From positions 1 to 8,679 of the forward strand of contig MNIY01000038.1 in NCBI GenBank assembly GCA_001919995.1: a stretch of DNA of 8,679 nucleotides, in the 5' to 3' direction. A program made the translations under genes and the position numbers. Numbering within the stretch: position 1 is the first letter of the stretch; every line of letters starts with the position of its first letter. Below are positions 1 to 6,590 of the stretch, one piece after another. The notes below the pieces were generated by a model, which searched no databases, was not told the origin of the DNA, and worked only from the letters and a program-made list of their open reading frames with translations. The DNA is from Ktedonobacter sp. 13_1_20CM_4_53_11 (GTDB lineage: Bacteria > Chloroflexota > Ktedonobacteria > Ktedonobacterales > Ktedonobacteraceae).

Positions 1-2
1 AC

Positions 3-524
3 ACGGCAGGGTGTCCGTCCTGCTCGGCGATCGCGGACGGCTTCAACGGCTCCGTCGTCCACCTCGCCAATCACGATGTCACGCTCTGCGCGGTCTCGCG
101 GGCTCCGCTCGCGAAACTGCAAGTGTACAAGCAGCGAATGGGCTGGAGCTTCCCCTGGGCATCTTCGTTCGAGAGCGACTTCAACTACGACTTCCAGGCG
201 GCGCACACCAAAGAGGAGTGGGAGTCGGGATTCGTCGAGTACAACTTCCGCGCTCTGGACGTGCGGCCGCCGGAGAGTAGCGAGAAGAATGCAGCGCTCG
301 CCGAGTTGGCGGCGAAGGTCGGAACGGACTATCCGACGTACAGGCGAGAAGGGCCCGGCGTGAGCGCGTTCGTGCTGGAGGATGGCGTCGTCTACCACAC
401 CTACTCGGCGTACGCGCGTGGGCTGGACGGCCTCTGGGGCATGTACCAGTGGCTCGACCGCACGCCACTCGGTCGCAACGAGACGGGCCCCTGGTGGCGC
501 CGCCACGACGAGTACAAAAGCTAG
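3..524 (+). CDS. DUF899 thioredoxin-like family protein, 3' part only
   Basis: This reading frame is open from the left edge and encodes the last 173 residues of a DUF899 (PF05988) protein; probably about 80 N-terminal residues lie outside the window. The fragment starts almost at the family's Cys-Pro-Ser-Cys-Ser motif (visible residues 4-8), a CxxC pair in a thioredoxin-like fold. It continues with the family signatures HLANHDVTL, VSRAPLAKL and FPWASSFESDFNYDF, and ends with WWRRHDEY close to the stop. The C-terminal half carries the VSAFVLEDGVVYHTYSAYARG segment in near-typical form. The biochemical role of the family is not established; a redox function is inferred from the CxxC pair. The gene is GC-rich, and a strong hairpin follows 30 nt after the stop, so it probably ends its own transcript. 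Family assignment is firm; function is not. Confidence 0.9.
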   Translation, partial: TAGCPSCSAIADGFNGSVVHLANHDVTLCAVSRAPLAKLQVYKQRMGWSFPWASSFESDFNYDFQAAHTKEEWESGFVEYNFRALDVRPPESSEKNAALAELAAKVGTDYPTYRREGPGVSAFVLEDGVVYHTYSAYARGLDGLWGMYQWLDRTPLGRNETGPWWRRHDEYKS

Positions 525-553
525 TCAAACCATGGACACGCATATGAACACCA

Positions 554-584
554 GCGCGGGACCGATGGGCGCCCGGTCCCGCGC
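554..584 (+). terminator. GC-rich hairpin after the DUF899 gene
   Basis: A perfect 11-bp inverted repeat (GCGCGGGACCG at 554-564 and its complement at 574-584) encloses a 9-nt loop, starting 30 nt after the DUF899 stop codon. There is no T-run after it, so it is not a classical Rho-independent terminator. Position and stem strength still suggest an RNA 3' end or a stability element. It separates the DUF899 gene from the DUF2182 gene. Confidence 0.5.
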
Positions 585-589
585 TCCCG

Positions 590-618
590 TCCGCAGTGGG
601 GATTTTGTCCCGGATAAT
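590..618 (+). promoter_or_regulatory. possible promoter of the DUF2182 gene
   Basis: A GATAAT hexamer at 613-618 matches five of six bases of the sigma-70-type -10 box. It sits about 35 nt before the DUF2182 start and after the hairpin that follows the DUF899 gene. The hexamer 17 bp upstream (TCCGCA at 590-595) is a poor -35 match, so the call rests on the -10 box and its position. Confidence 0.3.
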
Positions 619-653
619 CTCGTGACCCCCCAGAAAGAAGAAAAGGAAGCAAA

Positions 654-1415
654 ATGAGTTTGCAACGAGAACGTACCTTCATCCTGGCGCTGCTGCTGAT
701 CCTGGCCGCCGCGTCGTGGGCAGTTCTGATCTGGCAGGCTCGCATGATGAAGAGTATGGGCATGGGCTTGACAATGGGTATGGGAGCCGCGTTGTTCCTG
801 GCGATCTGGGTCGTGATGATGATCGCGATGATGTTTCCCGCGACAGCCACGATGAACCTGGCTTTCGCGCGGGTCCAGCGGGATAGGCCGAGCTCCAGGC
901 GACCCGCTGTGTCTACCTGGATCTTCGTGGGCGCGTACCTGCTGGTCTGGACGCTCTTCGGCGTGTTAGCGTATCTCGGCGCGCTCGCCGCCTCGGCACT
1001 GGCTCAACAGATCCCCTGGATCATGATGAACGCGGCCCGGATTGGTGGCGGCACCCTGATGCTGGCCGGACTCTACCAGTTCGCACCCCTCAAGCGCGTC
1101 TGCCTGGCAAAATGCTGCACGCCTCTGGATTTCATCCATGGTGGGTGGCGTGACGGCTCCACTGGCGCCTTTCGTATGGGCCTTGAGCACGGCATCTATT
1201 GCCTGGGATCGAACTGGCTGCTCTTTGTCCTCCTCTTCCCCTTGGGCATCATGAATATCGCAGCGATGGCAGGGCTTACCGTTGTGATCGGCGCCGAAAA
1301 AATGTTCCCCCGAGGGGAGCGCATTGCCCAGGGTGTGGGCCTGGCCCTGATCCTCTCTGGCATTCTCGTGATCGTCGTGCCCGCTACACTCTCGCGAAGC
1401 CTCGCTCTTCTGTAG
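654..1415 (+). CDS. DUF2182 multi-pass membrane protein (predicted metal-binding)
   Basis: The gene encodes a 253-residue integral membrane protein of the DUF2182 family (COG5486, described as predicted metal-binding). The ATG at 654 has an AAGGAAG ribosome site a few bases upstream. Hydrophobic segments are visible at roughly residues 8-27, 46-66, 88-115, 125-143, 183-213 and 226-245. Family landmarks are WVVMMIAMMFPAT (52-64), YQFAPLKRVCLAKCC (141-155) and GLEHGIYCLGSNWLLF (176-191). A Met-rich loop (MMKSMGMGLTMGMG, 31-44), Cys150, Cys154, Cys155, Cys183 and His179 are candidate metal ligands. Many relatives have a Cys-Cys pair after YCLG; here it is Ser186-Asn187. DUF2182 genes are often found next to DUF1326 genes, but here the upstream neighbour is DUF899. 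The physiological role is unknown. Family call confident. Confidence 0.88.
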   Translation: MSLQRERTFILALLLILAAASWAVLIWQARMMKSMGMGLTMGMGAALFLAIWVVMMIAMMFPATATMNLAFARVQRDRPSSRRPAVSTWIFVGAYLLVWTLFGVLAYLGALAASALAQQIPWIMMNAARIGGGTLMLAGLYQFAPLKRVCLAKCCTPLDFIHGGWRDGSTGAFRMGLEHGIYCLGSNWLLFVLLFPLGIMNIAAMAGLTVVIGAEKMFPRGERIAQGVGLALILSGILVIVVPATLSRSLALL

Positions 1416-1555
1416 TTGAAAAAACATCAGCCTGCGCGCTTATCGCGGAGGGCCGCGAGCAACTGACAGCGGAGCAGTGGCTCCGCCTGGTCCACTGTGT
1501 ATGAACCTAATTCATGGCGCGTTTCAATCATAAAACTTGGCACCAATTTGCTTAT

Positions 1556-1588
1556 AACTGGCTTGAGAAGCCTGTCAAGCCAGTTTTT
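1556..1588 (+). terminator. Rho-independent terminator downstream of the DUF2182 gene
   Basis: A perfect 11-bp stem (AACTGGCTTGA at 1556-1566, complement at 1575-1585) encloses an 8-nt loop. The descending arm ends in a run of five T residues (1584-1588), the classical form on the + strand. It lies about 140 nt beyond the DUF2182 stop with no gene between, so it most likely ends that transcript. Confidence 0.7.
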
Positions 1589-1898
1589 GAGAAAAATCGT
1601 TGAAACCATAATGTGGCGTGACATCTCAGCTCATCTATGTTGGTGCTCCTCAGAAATACCGCAATGACCACTATTGATCTCATAAAATGGCGCGTACCTC
1701 TGGGAAACCGCTTCTGGAGCAACATCGCCTTTTTCTCTGATGACGTGGCGCAAAGCTGAAAAGAGATGCGCTGAAAGCGAACAGCCTGACGTTCGTTCTG
1801 TTCGCTTGTTCGGTATGCCCAGGGTATTCTCAACTCTGCCATTCGTGTCACTTCCTCATCTCATCCAGAGAAAATCGAGACGTTGATTTTGACACGTT

Positions 1899-1914
1899 TT
1901 TTGAGATAGCTCAT
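1899..1914 (+). repeat. 16-bp repeat, copy 1 (insertion-end-like)
   Basis: TTTTGAGATAGCTCAT at 1899-1914 matches 3221-3236 at 15 of 16 positions in the same orientation. Read on the other strand it is ATGAGCTATCTCAAAA, resembling the terminal inverted repeats of some insertion sequences, whose ends often read GAGCTGTCTCAAAA or similar. The two copies bracket the alpha/beta hydrolase gene. No transposase gene lies between them. Confidence 0.5.
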
Positions 1915-2143
1915 CATTCCCTGTTCACCACCCACCTCCGGCCTCCCACGAGAGAGGAAAAGCTGAGCCAATGTGTCAAGAAGCGATTGTTATCTGCGAC
2001 CTTGATCGGTCGAGGAGCGAGAGGACGACAGACCCTTTGGTTGGGGAGAAGGAGAGGAAGATAAACTTCCCAACAGCACAGAGATGACTGTGAAATCGCC
2101 CACCCAATCACGAGCACAGGTGCTATCCATTCCTTCGACTGTC

Positions 2144-2152
2144 TGCTATACT
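2144..2152 (+). promoter_or_regulatory. possible extended -10 promoter for the hydrolase gene
   Basis: TGCTATACT combines a TATACT -10 box (2147-2152; five of six consensus bases) with the upstream TG of an extended -10 promoter. No good -35 hexamer lies 16-18 bp upstream. It would give a leader of about 145 nt before the hydrolase start at 2305. Confidence 0.35.
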
Positions 2153-2289
2153 TTTCTCAAGCTGCGGCGAAAGCTCCGTACTTCCCTGCTCACACAAGGA
2201 AAAACGTGTGTGCGCGTGATGCAGCCAGAGCATGCTTTGACTCGTCCCAAGAGGAGAGCGGAGCATCACCGTTTTGTACAGAAAAGGTG

Positions 2290-2295
2290 AAGGAG
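2290..2295 (+). promoter_or_regulatory. ribosome binding site that sets the hydrolase start
   Basis: AAGGAG at 2290-2295 lies 9 nt before the ATG at 2305. The same frame is open upstream to a GTG at 2206, which has a weaker AAGGA nearby. The extra 33 residues lie before the conserved fold and are Cys- and charge-rich, so the ATG at 2305 is preferred. Confidence 0.7.
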
Positions 2296-2304
2296 AAATC
2301 TTCC

Positions 2305-3105
2305 ATGGCATTTGTTACCGTCCCAGATGGGACGCATCTCTATTACGAAGAAGTAGGAGCAGGTGAACCCCTGTTACTGATCAGTGGTCAGGGGCAGGAT
2401 CATACCTTCTGGAGTGGAGTTCGCGACGATTTCGCAGACCACTATCGCGTCATCGTGTATGATCACCGGGGAACCGGTCAAAGCGACAAGCCAGACGCTC
2501 CGCCCTATTCGACGCGTGGATTTGCTCAAGATGCCGTTGCGCTGCTTGATCACCTGGGCGTTGCGCGTGTTCATACCTATGGGCACTCGATGGGTGGGCG
2601 GATCTGCCAGTGGTTGGGCATCGATCATGGGCCTCGTCTTGGTACGCTGGTGCTTGGCGCCACGACACCGGGCAATGCGCATGGGATTCCTCGCAGCGCA
2701 GAGGTCGATGCGCTGTGGACCAATCCGCCCGCTGATCCACAAGAGGCCCTGAAAGCGTTAGGGGCCTTGTTCTTGTCACCTGCCTGGATCGAGACGCATC
2801 TGGAAATCGTCAGAGGGATGTTACAGGCTTCTCCCCTTCCTGAATACGCACGTCTCCTGCATTATCAGGCGAGCGAAGGGCACGATTCCTGGGATCTCTT
2901 GCCCACCATTCGCACCCCGACGCTGGTGATCCATGGCAGTGAGGATCAGATGAACCCCACGGCCAACGCGTTCCTGCTTGCCGAACGGATTCCAGGTGCA
3001 CAACTCTACATTATCAAGGGGGGGCGACATGGCTATACGCTCGAATTCCGTGAGGAGGCCAGCCGCGTGGTGAACGAGTTTCTGGCACGTCACCCCTTGT
3101 CATAG
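2305..3105 (+). CDS. alpha/beta fold hydrolase
   Basis: The gene encodes a 266-residue soluble alpha/beta hydrolase of single-domain length. The fold begins at once: strand LYYEEVGAGEPLLLISGQGQ (12-31), then VIVYDHRGTGQSDKP (49-63), a typical motif of the group. The nucleophile elbow is GHSMGG with Ser95. The acid is Asp214 in VIHGSEDQMNP, and the catalytic His is His242 in KGGRHGY near the C-terminus. All three triad positions are present. The usual His-Gly oxyanion motif is replaced by Ser-Gly-Gln-Gly (27-30), a common variant. The overall look is closest to 3-oxoadipate enol-lactonase-like (PcaD) or RsbQ-like hydrolases; the substrate cannot be read from sequence. No signal peptide is seen, so it should be cytoplasmic. 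It stands alone, with no operon partner. A hairpin follows 34 nt after the stop. Two direct 16-bp repeats bracket it, raising the possibility that it arrived by transfer. Confidence 0.9.
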   Translation: MAFVTVPDGTHLYYEEVGAGEPLLLISGQGQDHTFWSGVRDDFADHYRVIVYDHRGTGQSDKPDAPPYSTRGFAQDAVALLDHLGVARVHTYGHSMGGRICQWLGIDHGPRLGTLVLGATTPGNAHGIPRSAEVDALWTNPPADPQEALKALGALFLSPAWIETHLEIVRGMLQASPLPEYARLLHYQASEGHDSWDLLPTIRTPTLVIHGSEDQMNPTANAFLLAERIPGAQLYIIKGGRHGYTLEFREEASRVVNEFLARHPLS

Positions 3106-3138
3106 TTCTTCAAACGCCGAGCTTAAACCGCTGCTTTC

Positions 3139-3169
3139 CGTGGAAAGGCGAGCAGCTCGCCTTTCCATG
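3139..3169 (+). terminator. hairpin after the hydrolase gene
   Basis: A perfect 12-bp inverted repeat (TGGAAAGGCGAG at 3141-3152, complement at 3156-3167) has a 3-nt loop and can extend by a G-U and a C-G pair. It begins 34-36 nt after the hydrolase stop. No T-run follows, so it may be a bidirectional or imperfect terminator, or a transcript-end stabiliser. Confidence 0.55.
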
Positions 3170-3220
3170 ACTCTCTCGAAGAGCCTTCAAACTCATCTAT
3201 GTGTCATAAATAACGAACCA

Positions 3221-3236
3221 TTTTGAGACAGCTCAT
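3221..3236 (+). repeat. 16-bp repeat, copy 2, at the broken end of the ATPase remnant
   Basis: TTTTGAGACAGCTCAT differs from copy 1 (1899-1914) at one position and has the same orientation. On the minus strand it supplies the TGA stop (3233-3235) that closes the reading frame of the decayed transposition ATPase fragment. It therefore probably marks a junction where other DNA joined the truncated gene. Confidence 0.5.
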
Positions 3237-3573
3237 TCGAACCCAATGATGAGATTCTTGCGTGCGGTCTCCACGACTTCTTTGGTCACAACCTGGAGCT
3301 GGTTTGCGACGAGCACTCCACCGCACTACGTCCAGCGAAGGTAATCAAGGGTTCTGGCAAGAAAGGCTTGATCAGGCTCCACTGCGCGTAATACTTGGCG
3401 GACTCGGTTTTTCCCGTGCCTGGTGGTCCATATCCCACACCGACAAACCGAGAACGCCGACAGGCATCGCACATCTCGTGAAGCGGCGATAGGCTTTGGT
3501 GACGACAAAGGTCCCAGGCTTGCGCTCTTTGAGCCTCAGAAAGCCCCGTGAGTGGGAAAAACGGTTCTGCCAT
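3233..3573 (-). pseudogene. decayed fragment of a transposition AAA+ ATPase (MuB/IstB/TniB-like)
   Basis: Read on the minus strand from the ATG at 3573, the frame gives 95 residues with a clean Walker A motif, GPPGTGKT (residues 49-56), inside CDACRRSRFVGVGYG and ESAKYYAQW. This is the style of the AAA+ target-selection ATPases that accompany IS21/Mu/Tn7-type transposases (COG2842-like). The frame breaks near 3325-3330. A second frame just beyond a TAG continues with VLVANQLQVVTKEVVETARKNL and stops at 3233. Walker B, sensor and C-terminal parts are absent; such ATPases usually exceed 250 residues. The first 20 residues (MAEPFFPLTGLSEAQ...) look more like the start of a partner transposase than of the ATPase, so this may be a deletion fusion of two genes. 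The ribosome site is weak. Almost certainly non-functional; the exact family is less certain. Confidence 0.6.
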
Positions 3574-3763
3574 GACGCGTCACTTCTCGTGCCAAGGGAG
3601 CCAACAACACCATCTTCCCTTAGTATATCTGATCAGCAGGATAATTGCTAAGAAATCAACAGCTTAATCTCAAAATTTACACGCTTGCGACCCCATCCGT
3701 CCCACTCAGTGGAAAAGCGTTCCAACCACTCCCTCTTCAAGGTATACTTAACAAAAAGAAAAA

Positions 3764-3794
3764 ATACCTATCCAAAAAGATACTATCCAACAAA
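3764..3794 (+). repeat. imperfect tandem repeat, possible operator
   Basis: ATACCTATCCAA (3764-3775) is followed by ATACTATCCAA (3780-3790), so the shared TATCCAA cores are 15 bp apart. They sit just upstream of the candidate -35 box of the purine operon, where an activator or repressor could bind. This is positional inference only. Confidence 0.25.
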
Positions 3795-3797
3795 CTC

Positions 3798-3826
3798 TCG
3801 ACTCTTCAACAAGTTTCTGGTACGAT
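3798..3826 (+). promoter_or_regulatory. candidate promoter of the purine catabolism operon
   Basis: TCGACT (3798-3803; four of six -35 bases) and TACGAT (3821-3826; four of six -10 bases) are separated by exactly 17 bp, with a TG one base before the -10 box (extended -10). Transcription would start near 3833, giving a leader of about 50 nt. The adenine deaminase ribosome site GGAGGA lies at 3870-3875, 8 nt before the ATG. Confidence 0.4.
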
Positions 3827-3883
3827 GTCCGCTAACAATCCTGAAGATGAACATCAACCTATTTTTCATGGAGGATATATTTT

Positions 3884-5611
3884 ATGGACGGACTTCAACG
3901 CCGCATCCAGGTTGCGCGTGGCCTCCTCCCTGCTGACCTCGTGCTGCGTGATGCCAGGCTTGTGAATGTCTGTAGCGGCGAATGTTATGCCGCTGATGTC
4001 GCCATCACCGATGGCCTCGTCGTTGGGGTAAGCGCTCCGGGAGAGGGCTATCACGGCAACCAGGAGCGTGACCTGCAAGGACGCTGGCTTGCTCCAGGCC
4101 TCATCGACGGCCATATGCATATCGAAAGCACCATGCTGCTCCTCTCGGAGTTTTCCCGTATCGTCACACCGCGCGGCGTTACCGCCATCGTGCTCGATCC
4201 GCATGAATTCGCCAACGTGATGGGCGTTGAGGGCATCCGCTACGTCCTCGAGTCCGGGCGCGGTCTCCCGCTTTCAGCCTATGTCATGCTCTCATCTTGC
4301 GTACCTGCCTCTTCGTTCGAAAGCCCCTATCGCGTGCTCACAGCGGATGATCTCTTGCCGCTTTTGGAGCACGAACGTGTGCTCGGCCTTGCCGAGATGA
4401 TGAATATGCTTGGTGTGTTGCAAGGTGACGAGCAGGTGCTGGCCAAAATCGTCGCCACGCAGCAGCACGGACTTGTCGTGGATGGACACGCACCTGGTCT
4501 CAAAGGGCGCGACCTCTGTGCCTATGCCTCCGCCGGCATCATGTCCGACCACGAATGTACGACACTCGAGGAGGCTCGCCAGCGTATTCGTCTTGGTATG
4601 TGGCTGATGATCCGCGAAGGTTCAGCTGCGCGCAACCTGGACACTCTACTTCCGTTGGTGAAAGAACTTCACCCTCCGCGCGTCTTCTTCGTCACCGATG
4701 ACCGCGATCCACAGGATTTAACAACCCGCGGCCACATCGACTCAATGGTGCGGCGTGCTATCGCCCTGGGACTCGATGCCGTTGAGGCCATTCGTCTCGC
4801 CTCCTATAATACCGCGCAATATTTTCGCTTATATAATCGCGGCGCTATTGCTCCCGGCTTTGTCGCTGATCTTGTCGTGCTCGATGACCTGGACACGTTT
4901 CAGGTCGAATCGGTCTACAAGGATGGTACCTTAGTCGCCCAGCACGGCAAGCTGCTGGTTGATGTCCCTACCCCGGCTTCTGCCAGTATCACCGGTACCG
5001 TGCACATCGGGAACTTGCGCGAGTCTGATCTACGCATATCAGGGAAAGATGGCCTTGTTGAAGTCGTGGGTATTGAGCCTGGACAGATTACCACCACCCA
5101 TCTACGAGAGGAGGCTCCTCTGCGCTCTAGTGAGATTGTCGCTGACCCGGCACGGGACCTGCTCAAGCTGGTGGTCATTGAGCGACACCATGCCAGCGGG
5201 CGCGTTGGCCTGGGACTTGTCAAAGGCTTTGGCCTGCGCAAAGGCGCGATTGCCTCCAGCGTGGCGCATGACGCGCACAACCTGATTATCGCGGGCGCGA
5301 GCGATAGCGATATCCTTAAGGCAGCTCGTACTCTGGAAGAGATGGGGGGTGGTTTTGCCTGTGTGGTCGATGGTGAGGTGCAAGCGCGCGTGCCGCTCCC
5401 CTATGGAGGGCTGGTTTCACCACTTCCCGTAGACGCCCTGGTGCAACAACTGCACACGCTGGATGCCGCCGCCGCTGAGCTTGGTTGTACGCTGGACCAT
5501 CCATGCATGACGCTGAGCTTTCTCTCGCTCTCGGTCATCCCCGCGCTGAAGCTGACCGACCAGGGGTTAATCGATGTTGAGACGTTCACTTTGCTGCCGT
5601 TACAGAGGTAA
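3884..5611 (+). CDS. ade: adenine deaminase
   Basis: The product (575 residues, full length for the family) hydrolyses adenine to hypoxanthine and ammonia (EC 3.5.4.2), a cytoplasmic purine salvage or degradation step. It is an amidohydrolase with a TIM-barrel core flanked by family-specific parts. Metal-site and signature motifs are all present: PGLIDGHMHIEST (71-83, His77 and His79), DPHEFANV (105-112), GLAEMMNMLGV (168-178), VDGHAPGL (199-206), SDHE (221-224), REGSAARNL (244-252), FFVTDDR (268-274) and ASYNTAQYF (306-314). Next come RGAIAPGFVADLVVLDDL and the C-terminal adenine deaminase domain with HDAHNLIIAG (462-471). The ATG at 3884 follows a strong GGAGGA site. The FAD subunit gene begins 5 nt after the stop, so the gene leads a purine operon that feeds hypoxanthine to the downstream dehydrogenase. 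No damaged motif is seen. Confidence 0.96.
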   Translation: MDGLQRRIQVARGLLPADLVLRDARLVNVCSGECYAADVAITDGLVVGVSAPGEGYHGNQERDLQGRWLAPGLIDGHMHIESTMLLLSEFSRIVTPRGVTAIVLDPHEFANVMGVEGIRYVLESGRGLPLSAYVMLSSCVPASSFESPYRVLTADDLLPLLEHERVLGLAEMMNMLGVLQGDEQVLAKIVATQQHGLVVDGHAPGLKGRDLCAYASAGIMSDHECTTLEEARQRIRLGMWLMIREGSAARNLDTLLPLVKELHPPRVFFVTDDRDPQDLTTRGHIDSMVRRAIALGLDAVEAIRLASYNTAQYFRLYNRGAIAPGFVADLVVLDDLDTFQVESVYKDGTLVAQHGKLLVDVPTPASASITGTVHIGNLRESDLRISGKDGLVEVVGIEPGQITTTHLREEAPLRSSEIVADPARDLLKLVVIERHHASGRVGLGLVKGFGLRKGAIASSVAHDAHNLIIAGASDSDILKAARTLEEMGGGFACVVDGEVQARVPLPYGGLVSPLPVDALVQQLHTLDAAAAELGCTLDHPCMTLSFLSLSVIPALKLTDQGLIDVETFTLLPLQR

Positions 5612-5616
5612 TTGCA

Positions 5617-6588
5617 ATGCTAATAAATTTACTTGAATATCACTGGGCGGAGCATATCGACGAGGCATTGATGCTCCTCTCGCGTACCGATATGAAGACC
5701 GTGCCACTGGCGGGCGGTACCTACCTGCTTGGCCAGAAAGACGACAGTATCCAGGCTGTCGTAGATCTGCGCGATCTCGAGCTTGCCTATATCTCCGAAG
5801 ATGCTCGCGGCATCCATATCGGGGCCATGACCACCTTACAGGCTATGGTCGATGCTGCTGTGCTCAAAAACCTCGCTTCAGGACTGCTCTCGCGTGCAGC
5901 CCTCGCTTCATCTTTCTCGCGCCTGGTGCGCAATAGCGCCACCCTTGGCGGTACGCTCGGAGCGGGTGTTCACTCCCAGGCTGATCTGCTCACGGCGCTC
6001 GCTGTATTGGATGCCGAAGTGGCGCTGCGTTCCGGCTCCCAAACTCAGGTCAACCTGAGTGGAGGCACGCTTGACCGTCCAGGCCTCGCCCTTTCAGGTG
6101 TCACCTATAAAGGGAAGCAAGAACGGCGCGTCTCCTATGATCCATCAAACTTTGAGCGCCGTCCTAACGAACTCATTCTTGAAGTAATCGTCCCTCGCAC
6201 GGCTCCCGCTTGTGGCGCATCCCTTATGCGTATTGGGCGCACACCCACCGATGTCGCCCTCTTGAATGCCGCCGCCCTTGTAGAAGTGTCAAATGGCCTC
6301 TACCAGCGTGTACGCCTGGCGCTCGGTGGCGTAAACATGCAGCCGGTGCGCGTGCGAGCAGCTGAAAAACGGATCGAGGGACAGCCCGTTGTGAATGCTG
6401 CTGAATTGGTGCAATTTATCGCACCTATTTTGCAGGCGGCCATGGCAGACTTCAACCCGCCCTCTGATTTTCGTGCCAGTAATGGCTATCGGCGTACCAG
6501 CGGGCTGAACCTGGCTTTTCGTGCGCTTGAAGAGGCCATCAATATTTCACGCCAACCAGCTGTATCTTCTTCCAGGGGGGACATATAA
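5617..6588 (+). CDS. xanthine dehydrogenase-family FAD-binding subunit
   Basis: The 323-residue product is the FAD-binding, electron-transfer subunit of a molybdenum hydroxylase (CoxM/XdhB type). The N-terminal FAD-binding domain shows PLAGGTYLLG (30-39; usual form AGGTDLL), IHIGAMTTLQ (66-75) and VRNSATLGGTLGAG (104-117; usual form IRN.ATIGGN), all FAD contact loops. The C-terminal CO dehydrogenase flavoprotein domain follows, with RPNELILEVIVP and the end motif DFRASNGYRRTSGLNLAFRAL. At 323 residues it is somewhat longer than many homologues (about 280-300), mostly at the C-terminus. AGAGG (5604-5608) inside the end of ade serves as ribosome site, indicating translational coupling. It should form a complex with the next gene product, accepting electrons from its [2Fe-2S] clusters and passing them to NAD+ or another acceptor. 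The gene symbol is left open because the substrate of the complex is inferred from context. Confidence 0.92.
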   Translation: MLINLLEYHWAEHIDEALMLLSRTDMKTVPLAGGTYLLGQKDDSIQAVVDLRDLELAYISEDARGIHIGAMTTLQAMVDAAVLKNLASGLLSRAALASSFSRLVRNSATLGGTLGAGVHSQADLLTALAVLDAEVALRSGSQTQVNLSGGTLDRPGLALSGVTYKGKQERRVSYDPSNFERRPNELILEVIVPRTAPACGASLMRIGRTPTDVALLNAAALVEVSNGLYQRVRLALGGVNMQPVRVRAAEKRIEGQPVVNAAELVQFIAPILQAAMADFNPPSDFRASNGYRRTSGLNLAFRALEEAINISRQPAVSSSRGDI

Positions 6589-6590
6589 AT

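Larger units (their letters stand above)
1589..2304. other. gene-poor spacer before the hydrolase gene
   Basis: About 700 nt hold no protein-coding gene I can recognise on either strand. The base composition is more AT-rich than in the flanking genes. Inside it are a 16-bp repeat at 1899-1914 that recurs at 3221-3236, a purine-rich stretch around 2030-2060, and a possible promoter -10 box at 2147-2152. A short minus-strand frame (1552-1842) has a good ribosome site but no recognisable homology, and it runs through the terminator stem. The region may be the remnant of a mobile element insertion. Confidence 0.5.
3574..3883 (+). other. AT-rich leader region upstream of the adenine deaminase operon
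   Basis: About 310 nt separate the ATPase remnant from the adenine deaminase start. The stretch 3600-3883 is clearly more AT-rich than its surroundings, with A-runs at 3751-3763. It contains a candidate promoter (3798-3826), another TATACT -10-like box (3743-3748) with a poor -35, and two copies of TATCCAA (3769-3775 and 3784-3790) in direct orientation. I see no purine riboswitch aptamer and no convincing gene. Confidence 0.5.

Noticed and set aside
532..657. Short + strand frame ending in an ATGA overlap with the DUF2182 start
   Set aside because: It has no ribosome site, contains the GC hairpin and the possible promoter, and resembles no known protein; the overlap is probably chance.
1552..1842. 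96-residue minus-strand frame with a good AGGAAG site 8 nt before its ATG
   Set aside because: The protein looks like no family I know and its end runs through the terminator stem. It could be a small gene, but the evidence is too thin to annotate.
2084..2290. 68-residue basic + strand frame just before the hydrolase gene
   Set aside because: It lacks a convincing ribosome site, spans the likely promoter, and its composition looks like translated non-coding DNA.
2206..2304. Upstream GTG start giving the hydrolase 33 extra residues
   Set aside because: The extra part lies outside the conserved fold and the ATG at 2305 has the better ribosome site, although AAGGA precedes the GTG too.
3574..3883. 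Purine riboswitch in the leader of the adenine deaminase operon
   Set aside because: I looked for the conserved junction bases and three-helix layout of the purine aptamer and did not see them; no terminator-like switch is present either.
3645..3965. 106-residue + strand frame overlapping the ade start
   Set aside because: It overlaps the strongly supported ade start in another frame and its N-terminal part is only translated AT-rich leader.
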